From SAR202 cluster bacterium bin90 (GTDB lineage: Bacteria; Chloroflexota; Dehalococcoidia; Lucifugimonadales; JADFKI01): a stretch of DNA of 64,000 nt. Below are positions 57,819-64,000 of this stretch, one piece after another. A program made the position numbers and the translations under genes. The first letter of the stretch is position 1. The number at the start of each line of letters is the position of its first letter. The notes under the pieces are model-generated. The model saw only the letters and a list, made by a program, of their open reading frames with translations, did not search any database and had not been told where the DNA came from. Location of the stretch: the NCBI GenBank assembly GCA_002238855.1, contig MPND01000014.1, positions 1-64,000 on the forward strand, given 5' to 3'.

Positions 57819-57847
57819 ATAGTATCGTTCATGGCAATAGGTGTCAA
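57819..57847 (-). promoter_or_regulatory. Sigma70-type promoter for rny
   Basis: On the minus strand TTGACA (57842-57847) is a perfect -35, followed after 17 bp by TACTAT (57819-57824). It lies about 58 bp before the chosen ATG. Confidence 0.55.
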
Positions 57848-58047
57848 GGTGAGCATTCCCTGAGGGAGTCTCATTTGAGAGCTGGAATGAGAGAGCAGAA
57901 AACAGAGGTTTACGCGCTGTTAGACTGCCTTAGGCTATTTGCATAATTGCTTGAAAGGGCCTAAAACCCAGCGAAACGAACGGCCCAAAAGCCCGGAGTG
58001 CCGGCGGGTCTTGAACAGGAGCATTTGATGCTGAAATGTCGAGTGCG

Positions 58048-58959
58048 CTAGCCTTCGATAGCCTTCAGTTCCTGCAACACAATTTGTGGTGAAGGGCGGT
58101 CGCCGGTGCTGCCAACATACTTCCAGCGAATGATGCCGTCCTTGTCGATAATGAATGTGGAGGGCTTGGCGATATTGTTGCCAGCAAGCACATCGTAGGC
58201 GTTGATTGTTGCCCTATCGGAGTCGGAAAGGATTGGGAATGGCGCGCCCCATTGGTGTGCGGCTCCCTCGGCTCCTTTCAGGTCGTCCGCACTGACCGCG
58301 AGGATGATGGCGTCTTCCTTCTGTATCGCTGCGTAGTATTCTGTCAGCTCGACGAGCTGCTGGCGGCAGAACGGTCACCAAAATGCGCGGTAGAAGACGA
58401 GCACCACATTCTTGTCGCCTCTGAATGAATCAAGGGCGTATTCACCGCTGCGCGCGCTCTGCAGCGAGAAGCCCGGCGCGAGGTCGCTGACATTAGCTCC
58501 GACCTGAGGTGAGGAGGCCGCCGTCGGCTCCGGCGTGGACGTTGGCACGACAGTTGCTGTGGGTGGAACAGGTGTCGCTGTTGGTTGAGCGGTGGGTTCA
58601 GGCGTTTCAGTAGGCGGAGGTGGCTCTGCCGTAGGTGTGTCGGCTGGTGCCTGAGTGGGCTGGGTTGTTGTAAGTGTTGCAATTGGAGCAGATGTAGCAG
58701 TCTCCGCTGGCTCTTCCACCGGTTCAGGTGTTGGCGCCTGCATTGTTGGGGCAGGTTCGGTGGTCGGAGATGGCGGCGCCGGCGTATCAACACGTGCCAC
58801 GACAGGAGCGGTGGTCGCTGTCGATGTGGGTGCTGTGGTAGCAACGGGTGCGGTGGGCGCGGGCTGCTCGGCGGGCGCGTCTCCTCCGCATGCCAAAATG
58901 ACAATGGCGATTGAGGCGAGTGCCGCTCCGATGAGTGCGTTCTTGAAATTCAGGTGCAT
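58048..58959 (-). CDS. Selenocysteine-containing peroxiredoxin-domain (AhpC/TSA) lipoprotein; in-frame TGA at 58375-58377 read as Sec
   Basis: This is a 303-residue protein when the TGA is read through. The N-terminus has a signal peptide ending in a lipobox (V-I-L-A-C, about residue 24), then a Thr/Pro/Ala-rich linker (about 25-150). A redoxin domain follows: A-P-G-F-S-L, then V-L-V-F-Y-R-A-F-W-U-P-F-C-R-Q-Q-L with the TGA at residue 195. It continues through F-P-I-L-S-D-S-D, A-K-P-S-T-F-I-I-D-K-D-G-I-I-R-W to a TAG at 58048-58050. The TGA sits exactly at the peroxidatic Cys of F-W-C-P-x-C peroxiredoxins, with Cys198 kept. A SECIS-like hairpin follows at 58339-58371. It should reduce peroxides outside the cytoplasm. 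If sel genes are absent the gene would be a truncated pseudogene. pncB is divergent. Confidence 0.85.
58339..58371 (-). promoter_or_regulatory. Candidate bacterial SECIS element
   Basis: In the minus-strand RNA right after the UGA, UUCUG (58371-58367) pairs with CAGAA (58343-58339), and inside it CAGCUC (58359-58354) pairs with GAGCUG (58350-58345) around a GUC loop. The loop starts 21 nt after the UGA and its first base is G. Both fit the general rule for bacterial SECIS hairpins bound by SelB. Confidence 0.7.
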
Positions 58960-59134
58960 TGCTGTGAGGGTGCCTCCATATGTTGCCAGTCTAATAGGCC
59001 CCATGAGTTAGGTCGGCTCTGTGACTTTTCCTAGTTGGATAATGTAGCATAGCCGACAAGGTTCGACTGCATACTACAGCCTTCAATAAGTATGATGCTT
59101 GATTCGGCGAAAAGGTTGTTGCGTGCGGTCGGAA

Positions 59135-60526
59135 ATGAGTGAAGGTTTATCTATGGGGGCATTCCGGGACACTTCGCTGAGCCTGTTTACCGACTTGTAT
59201 GAACTGACAATGGCACAGGCGTACTGGCAGGCGGGCGTTACGGCGGAGGCGTGCTTCAGCTTATTCGTGCGGCGTCTGCCTACTGACCGCGGGTACCTCG
59301 TGTTCGCGGGACTCGAGGACATGCTGGATGCCCTGAGCGGGCTGCGATTCGGTGAGGATGACATCGCGGGGCTGCGGTCATTGGGGCTGTTCGATGACGG
59401 ATTCCTAGAATACCTTGCTGCCTTGCGCTTCACCGGCAGCGCGCGCGCCATGCAAGAGGCGACCGTCTTCTTTGCTAACGAGCCGGTGATGGAAGTGACC
59501 GCGCCGGTGATAGAAGCGCAGGTTGTCGAGACTTTGCTGCTCAACCTTTTCAATGTGCAGACCATGCTGGCGACGAAGGCCGCGCGCGTGGTGGAGGTGG
59601 CAGGCGGCAGGTCCGTAGTGGACTTCGCTGCGCGGCGCACGCAGGGCATAGACTCGGCGATCAAGTTTGCGCGCTCGGCGTACATTGGAGGATTCGGAGG
59701 GACGAGCAATGTGCTGGCCGCGCTCAGGTATGGCATACCGGCGATGGGCACGATGGCGCACTCGTTCATTACCTCGTTCGACAATGAGTTGGAGGCGTTT
59801 GATGCCTATGCAAAGTCCTTTCCGGGCAACTCCACACTTCTCGTTGACACCTATGACACTATTGAAGGTGTCCAAAATGCAATCACCGTTGCGAAGCGAA
59901 TGAGAGAGCAGAGGCATGATTTGAATGCCATCAGGCTGGACAGCGGGGACTTGCTGTCTCTCTCAGTAGAGGCGCGCGCGATGCTGGACGAGGCAGGGCT
60001 GCCGGATGTACTGGTGCTGGCGAGTGGAGGTCTGGACGAGTTTCAGATTGAGGCTCTTATAGAATCAGGAGCGGCGATTGACGGCTTCGGCGTGGGGACG
60101 AATGTGGGCACGTCCGCGGACTATCCGTGGCTTGACTGCGTTTACAAGCTCGTGGAGTATGACGGCAAGCCTTCGATGAAACTCAGTGAGGGCAAGGAAA
60201 CCTTGGTGGGACCAAAGCAGGTGGTTCGTCATGTGGATGCGGCAGGGATGTACGCCGGAGATGTAATAGGGGGCGTCGATGAGCCTGTCCCGGACGGTGC
60301 TATCACTCTGCTGACAGAGGTAATGAGGGACGGGATACGAACTATCGGAACCTGTTCACTGGACGAACTGCGGCGGCGATGCTCCCGAGAGTTGGAACGA
60401 CTTCCGGCAGGGTGCCGGCGTATCCAAATGCCTGACGAGTATCCTGTCGCCGTCAGTGACAATCTTCAGGGCCGCCAGCGGAGCGCGCGGCAGGCGATTA
60501 TCAAGAGGATGCCAGATTCCAACTGA
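59135..60526 (+). CDS. pncB: Nicotinate phosphoribosyltransferase
   Basis: This 463-residue enzyme makes nicotinate mononucleotide from nicotinate and PRPP in NAD salvage. Features are the N-terminal L-Y-E-L-T-M-A-Q-A-Y, F-A-A-R-R-T-Q-G, the phosphorylated-His segment G-T-M-A-H-S-F, V-D-T-Y-D-T, the I-R-L-D-S-G-D-L and a late F-G-V-G-T-N motif. ATG 59135 is chosen; ATG 59153 (with GAAGG upstream) is possible, and the frame extends to 59099. Divergent from the selenoprotein gene. The CMD-family gene follows 34 bp later. Confidence 0.92.
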   Translation: MSEGLSMGAFRDTSLSLFTDLYELTMAQAYWQAGVTAEACFSLFVRRLPTDRGYLVFAGLEDMLDALSGLRFGEDDIAGLRSLGLFDDGFLEYLAALRFTGSARAMQEATVFFANEPVMEVTAPVIEAQVVETLLLNLFNVQTMLATKAARVVEVAGGRSVVDFAARRTQGIDSAIKFARSAYIGGFGGTSNVLAALRYGIPAMGTMAHSFITSFDNELEAFDAYAKSFPGNSTLLVDTYDTIEGVQNAITVAKRMREQRHDLNAIRLDSGDLLSLSVEARAMLDEAGLPDVLVLASGGLDEFQIEALIESGAAIDGFGVGTNVGTSADYPWLDCVYKLVEYDGKPSMKLSEGKETLVGPKQVVRHVDAAGMYAGDVIGGVDEPVPDGAITLLTEVMRDGIRTIGTCSLDELRRRCSRELERLPAGCRRIQMPDEYPVAVSDNLQGRQRSARQAIIKRMPDSN

Positions 60527-60560
60527 TTGTGTGGACCGAAAAATTGCTTGAGGTGTGAGA

Positions 60561-61124
60561 ATGGCGCGGATTCCTTATGTAACAAAAGAAGACCTGGCTG
60601 CAGATAAGCAGTCCATATACGACCATATCGCGGAGACGCGGGGCGGAATTGACGGCAAGGGCATGCCGAACTCGTTTAGACTGCTGATGAACGCGCCCGA
60701 TGCCGCCGAAGCGGTCGGCGTGCTGGGCGAGCACATCCGCCTCGGTTCTACGCTGCACCCCGCTTTCAGGGAGACGGCGATACTCGGAGTGGCGCGGGCG
60801 CTGGACAGCCAGTATGTTTGGGCGCACCACGAGCCGATTGCGCGCGATGTGGGGGTGAGGCCGGAGGTTATCGAATCCATTCGCAGCGGCAGGGCGCCGA
60901 TGGGATTGCCTCCCAAAGAGGGCGTGTTCGCGCAGGCGGGCAAGGAGTACGTGCGGAACGGAGCGCTGAGCGAGCGCACATTCCAGGCGATCGAGCATCT
61001 GCTGGGGCCGGAGGGGGCGGTGGAGCTTGTGGTGGTCATCGGCTACTATGCGATGCTGAATGCGGTGCTCGGCTCGCTGGGAATAGAGTTGGACGAGCAC
61101 CTTGAGGCGTCGCTTCCCGTCTGA
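60561..61124 (+). CDS. Carboxymuconolactone decarboxylase (CMD) family protein
   Basis: This 187-residue all-alpha protein has the CMD/AhpD-like core: E-T-A-I-L-G-V-A-R-A-L-D-S-Q-Y-V-W-A-H-H-E-P-I-A, with Glu, Tyr-x-Trp and His in the usual places. The redox C-x-x-C of AhpD is absent, so it is of the decarboxylase-like, not the alkylhydroperoxidase, kind. ATG 60561 is preferred over GTG 60555 because GAGGTG lies at good distance. Substrate unknown. Follows pncB by 34 bp. Confidence 0.85.
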   Translation: MARIPYVTKEDLAADKQSIYDHIAETRGGIDGKGMPNSFRLLMNAPDAAEAVGVLGEHIRLGSTLHPAFRETAILGVARALDSQYVWAHHEPIARDVGVRPEVIESIRSGRAPMGLPPKEGVFAQAGKEYVRNGALSERTFQAIEHLLGPEGAVELVVVIGYYAMLNAVLGSLGIELDEHLEASLPV

Positions 61125-61160
61125 CGCCGAAACGCGAAAGATCAAAAGATCATTAACCGG

Positions 61161-62234
61161 ATGTACGACTTGACTGATCACGACAGCGACAAAACCGGAA
61201 CGATAGCGGAGCCTCCGAATCGGACTCTGCGGGAGAAATTGTCCACTCCGTCGTGGATATTGTACGACTTCTCGGACACGATATTCTCGGCAAGCCTCCT
61301 GACATTCTACTTCCCGCTGTGGGTAACACAGGATGCCGGTGGCACTGACGCATACTTCGCCTTCGCGCTATCGTTGTCCGCGCTGCTTGTGGCGATTACG
61401 GCGCCGTTGTCCGGGGCGTTGTCTGATCAGATGAACAGGCGCGTGCCAATGCTTGCGGTATGCGTAATCCTGTGCGCGACATGCACAGGACTCATTGGCG
61501 CGTTCGGGGGGCTGAGCTGGGGGCTTGGGCTGTTCTTCCTTGCCAACTTCCTATACCAGACCGGGCTGGTATTCTACAACTCCTTGATCCGCAATGTGAG
61601 CTCTGAGTCGAAGCGGGGGATAGTCTCCGGAATCGGAGTCGGTGCGGGCTACATAGGTCTGTTTGTGGCGTTCCTGCTTCTCGACCCGCAGGTCAGAGAG
61701 CACGGCAACCAGTGGGCTTTCCTGCCGACGGCTGCGCTGTATGTGCTATTTGCGCTGCCTCTGCTCCTTATCGTCAAGGATGTTGGGCGGATGCGTCCCA
61801 TATCAATGCGCCTTGTCACCCAGTCGTACAGACAGCTTTATACTACGTTCCGCAACGCGAGACAGCACAAGAACCTATTCCGCTTCATAATGGCGCGATT
61901 CCTCTATATGGAGGCAATCAACACCGTCTCGTCCTTCTATGTAATCTACCTGGTAAGTGTGAGCGATTTCACCCAGGACGAAGCGGTGGACATGATAATC
62001 AGGCTCATCATGATAGCGGTTTTCTCGTCTGTGATCGCCGGATTCATGGTAAGCAAGTTCGGTTCAAAGAAAGTTCTGGGCGTCGCGCTGGTCGGCTGGG
62101 CGTCGGTGGTGATTGCGGCGGCACTGGTAAGCGAGACCTGGATGTTCTGGGTTGTCGGCGCGGTGACGGGATGCTTCTGGGGCGGGGCGCAGATTGCGGA
62201 CAGGGGGGTGGTGGCGGGGGTGTGGGCGCGGTGA
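61161..62234 (+). CDS. MFS transporter, UMF1/Atg22-like, N-terminal part (frameshifted)
   Basis: This 357-residue open part has about ten membrane segments. It starts with W-I-L-Y-D-F-S-D-T-I-F-S-A (the Y-D-F-A/S motif of the UMF1 family) and has S-D-Q-M-N-R-R (MFS loop 2-3 signature) and I-S-G-I-G-V-G-A-G-Y. The frame is lost at a 68-bp near-duplication (62158-62293): 68 is not a multiple of three. Removing one copy joins this frame to the C-terminal part at 62231-62554, which gives a normal 12-helix transporter. The substrate is unknown; UMF1 members move amino acids or small solutes. Confidence 0.8.
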   Translation: MYDLTDHDSDKTGTIAEPPNRTLREKLSTPSWILYDFSDTIFSASLLTFYFPLWVTQDAGGTDAYFAFALSLSALLVAITAPLSGALSDQMNRRVPMLAVCVILCATCTGLIGAFGGLSWGLGLFFLANFLYQTGLVFYNSLIRNVSSESKRGIVSGIGVGAGYIGLFVAFLLLDPQVREHGNQWAFLPTAALYVLFALPLLLIVKDVGRMRPISMRLVTQSYRQLYTTFRNARQHKNLFRFIMARFLYMEAINTVSSFYVIYLVSVSDFTQDEAVDMIIRLIMIAVFSSVIAGFMVSKFGSKKVLGVALVGWASVVIAAALVSETWMFWVVGAVTGCFWGGAQIADRGVVAGVWAR

Positions 62235-62293
62235 CGGGATGCTTCTGGGGCGGGCCGCAGATTGCGGACAGGGTGATGCTGACGAGGCTTGCG
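62158..62293 (+). repeat. 68-bp imperfect tandem duplication in the transporter gene (probably an assembly artefact)
   Basis: Copies 62158-62225 and 62226-62293 match almost fully over the first 48 bp (one mismatch, G for C). The last 20 bp match in 12 places; 8 of the 9 or so mismatches there have G in the first copy. This bias suggests a low-quality, G-biased read tail joined into the contig. Confidence 0.75.
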
Positions 62294-62554
62294 CCTGAAG
62301 GGCAGCTCGGGGAGTTCTTTGGGCTGTTCCAGATGTCGGGCAGACTGTCCGCTGTCGTTGGACCTGCGCTGTGGGGGGTGACGACGACGGCACTGGTAGG
62401 GCTGGGCGACTGGCGGTATAGGATCGCGATGCTGCTGGTTTCGCTGTTCCTGGTGGGCGGTCTGGCGCTGCTGCTGTGGGTGCGGGAGGAGCGAGAAGAG
62501 CCTGATCTGGTCGGTGAGGAAGCACTGCCGGCCACCCCTGATGTCGTTGACTGA
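62231..62554 (+). pseudogene. MFS transporter, UMF1/Atg22-like, C-terminal part (out of frame with the N-terminal part)
   Basis: This holds the last two or three membrane segments of the transporter (D-R-V-M-L-T-R-L-A-P-E-G-Q-L-G-E-F-F-G-L-F-Q-M, then P-A-L-W-G-V-T and L-L-V-S-L-F-L-V-G-G-L-A-L-L-L-W-V) and a charged tail. It begins inside the second copy of the 68-bp duplication. R-L-A-P-E-G-Q and E-F-F-G-L are family-conserved, so it is a real part of the gene, not a separate one. If the duplication is an artefact the gene is intact. Confidence 0.7.
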
Positions 62555-62603
62555 GAATAGGCGTACTGATAAACTCTGTGGAACGCTCTGGGGGCGTGTT
62601 TGA

Positions 62604-62619
62604 CACTGGTTTTCCAGTG
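62604..62619 (+). other. Short hairpin between the transporter and DUF1800 module 3
   Basis: CACTGG (62604-62609) and CCAGTG (62614-62619) pair over 6 bp around a TTTT loop. It is the only evident structure in the 115-bp gap. Too short and without a T-run to be a sure terminator. Confidence 0.3.
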
Positions 62620-62669
62620 CAAATAGGGCCTTCGGCTTCCGGGACCGGCTAATGATATGGAGGGTGCAA

Positions 62670-64000
62670 ATGACCACTGTGCAGTCGAAACAAGATGTCG
62701 CCTTGATGGCGCATCTGCTGCGAAGGGCTTCCTTCGGCGCTACGAAGCGAGAGGTCGAGGAACGGCTGGAAATGGGCTACGAAGCGACGGTCGAAGACCT
62801 GCTGTCGCGGTCGAAGGCTTTCTCGATGCCTGAAGACATCATCCGCCGTTACCATGTTGACCAGTCAGACCTGCGTAATGGTCAGGCCGCGGGCGCACAC
62901 TGGGTGTATCGTATGGCGACCACCCCGAATCCGCTGGAAGAGAAGATGGCGCTATTCTGGCACCGCATCTTCGCTACTGCCGCTACGAAGTTGATTCAGG
63001 CGCGGATGGTTGTCAACCAGGTGGAGATGTTCCGCAATTATGGCATGGGAAACTTCCGAGACCTGCTGGTGCAGCTGTCGCGGGATCCGGGCATGCTGAT
63101 GTGGCTGGACAACCAGGACAATCACAAGGACCAGATCAACGAGAACTACGGCAGGGAGATTCTGGAACTGTTCTCGATGGGCGTGGGCAACTACACCGAA
63201 GAGGACATCAAGGAGTGCTCCAGGGCGTTTACGGGCTGGAGTGTGGTCAATCCCGACTATATGTCCATCAAGATGCGCAACAACACGGCGCGTCCTTACG
63301 GCTATATCGCGTGGCAGTTCAACTACGACGAAGCTGACCATGACGAGGAGGAGAAGCTCTTCCTCGGCGAGAGGGGCAATTTCAACGGCGAGGATGTTGT
63401 TGACATCATCTGCAAGCAGGAAGCGACGGCGCGATTCATCGCTCGCCATCTGTATCACTTCTTCGTAGCAGACGAATCGCCGGTTCCGCAGTGGCCCTAC
63501 GAAGACCCGAAGGACCCTGAAGCCATAGATACTATGACGCAGGCGTACTTCGATTCGGGCTACGACATATCTGAGATGCTGCGCGTAATGTTCAATTCCG
63601 ACTTCTTCAAGGAGGAGGCCGTTCGCTTCGGCAGGATCAAGAGTCCCGCCGAGATGGTGGTCGGCACTCTGCGACTCGCGGGCGGGCTTGAGCTTCCTTC
63701 GATGGAGACTTACGCGGCTGCCGGCGTATGCTCGCAGATGGGGCAGGCGCTGTATGCTCCGCCGAGCGTTGAGGGCTGGCAGGGCGGCGCCGAATGGATC
63801 AACACAGGCTCGTATGTGCATCGGGTCAACTTTGCCAGCAAGGTGCTCGGGAATCCGAACAAGCCAGGTCTGCGAATGCTGATAGACGATGTGCGGGGCT
63901 ACGCAGGTGGCGGCGCAATAGATGCAGAGACACTGGTGGATGCCTGCTTCGATGTGATTGGGCCGATGCCTGTGCTGGACAGCACGCGGCAGGGGTTGAT
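62670..64000 (+). CDS. DUF1800 family protein, module 3 (3' end outside window)
   Basis: This is the third DUF1800 paralogue. It starts at ATG 62670 with GGAGGG upstream and is open to the window end (443 codons). Signature parts are H-L-L-R-R-A-S-F-G-A-T, W-L-D-N-Q-D-N-H-K-D-Q-I-N-E-N-Y-G-R-E-I-L-E-L-F-S-M-G, A-F-T-G-W, F-N-G-E-D-V-V-D-I-I and P-P-S-V-E-G-W. No signal peptide. By comparison with modules 1 and 2, a DUF1501 gene and an NHL gene are expected just beyond the window. Confidence 0.88.
   Translation, partial: MTTVQSKQDVALMAHLLRRASFGATKREVEERLEMGYEATVEDLLSRSKAFSMPEDIIRRYHVDQSDLRNGQAAGAHWVYRMATTPNPLEEKMALFWHRIFATAATKLIQARMVVNQVEMFRNYGMGNFRDLLVQLSRDPGMLMWLDNQDNHKDQINENYGREILELFSMGVGNYTEEDIKECSRAFTGWSVVNPDYMSIKMRNNTARPYGYIAWQFNYDEADHDEEEKLFLGERGNFNGEDVVDIICKQEATARFIARHLYHFFVADESPVPQWPYEDPKDPEAIDTMTQAYFDSGYDISEMLRVMFNSDFFKEEAVRFGRIKSPAEMVVGTLRLAGGLELPSMETYAAAGVCSQMGQALYAPPSVEGWQGGAEWINTGSYVHRVNFASKVLGNPNKPGLRMLIDDVRGYAGGGAIDAETLVDACFDVIGPMPVLDSTRQGL

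Noticed and set aside
58375-58377. Plain nonsense mutation (pseudogene) as the reading of the TGA
   Set aside because: The stop is exactly at the peroxidatic Cys, the frame after it is fully conserved and open for 109 codons, and a SECIS-like hairpin follows. A random nonsense mutation would not combine all three. It stays a formal alternative until sel genes are confirmed.
58344-58904. Open frame on the minus strand overlapping the selenoprotein gene
   Set aside because: It is in another frame and is low-complexity (Pro/His/Arg-rich), a by-product of the Thr/Pro linker codons. The lipoprotein frame is the real one.
1-64000. tRNA, rRNA, CRISPR arrays, insertion sequences, prophage
   Set aside because: No tRNA cloverleaf, rRNA signature, spaced direct repeats, transposase or phage genes were seen on reading both strands; I could not run covariance-model or repeat searches.

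Overview
This window is GC-rich, gene-dense bacterial chromosome. The gene families fit a free-living aerobic heterotroph of the Chloroflexota, most likely a SAR202-type lineage related to Dehalococcoidia. The pointers are flavin-dependent LLM-family monooxygenases, an enolase-superfamily enzyme, several sulfatases, a CMD-family protein, RNase Y, and multiple DUF1800/DUF1501/NHL modules. This is inferred from family content; no rRNA marker is present. I see no phage, insertion sequence, CRISPR array, tRNA or rRNA.

Layout. 1-3300: end of topA, an LPG-synthase-type membrane protein, an FAD oxidoreductase and a small membrane coiled-coil protein. 3500-10433: a flavo-iron-sulfur redox cluster (NuoE-like, NuoF-like, MOSC, a large NuoG/FdhA-like subunit, a ferredoxin-NADP reductase-like protein) in which the FdhA-like subunit lacks the catalytic Cys/Sec. 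10495-12328: an enolase-superfamily enzyme and an AT-richer membrane gene. 12518-16195: the first DUF1800-DUF1501-NHL module. 16382-25153: housekeeping genes (mutS, zinc ribbon, thrB, lysC, a fused two-domain glycosyltransferase, a TPR protein, rph). 25161-28873: a retropepsin-like protein, a HAD protein, two LLM monooxygenases and a DUF2177-type membrane protein. 28989-33046: a 2-oxoacid dehydrogenase operon (E1 alpha, E1 beta, E2) ending in lipB. 33043-37747: a peptide-type ABC importer and an SDR. 37990-43513: the second DUF1800-DUF1501 module, with two NHL propellers and a VOC protein. 43666-50235: three sulfatases around an MBL hydrolase and a MntA/HepT toxin-antitoxin pair. 50264-57761: a small membrane protein, a crotonase, aspS, an Lrp/AsnC regulator, and a coupled rny-PHP-plsY-zinc-finger chain. 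58048-62554: a peroxiredoxin-domain lipoprotein with an in-frame TGA, pncB, a CMD-family protein and a frameshifted transporter. 62670-64000: the start of a third DUF1800 gene, cut by the window edge.

The most striking item is the lipoprotein at 58048-58959. A TGA replaces the peroxidatic cysteine of a peroxiredoxin (F-W-U-P-F-C), the frame stays open for 109 further codons of clear peroxiredoxin sequence, and a hairpin with a G-starting apical loop lies 21 nt after the TGA. This makes it a strong selenoprotein candidate that ordinary gene calling would truncate. Also notable are the repeated DUF1800/DUF1501/NHL module whose proteins lack export signals, the FdhA-like subunit without its catalytic residue, and a 68-bp near-duplication in the transporter whose mismatches are almost all to G, which looks like an assembly artefact.
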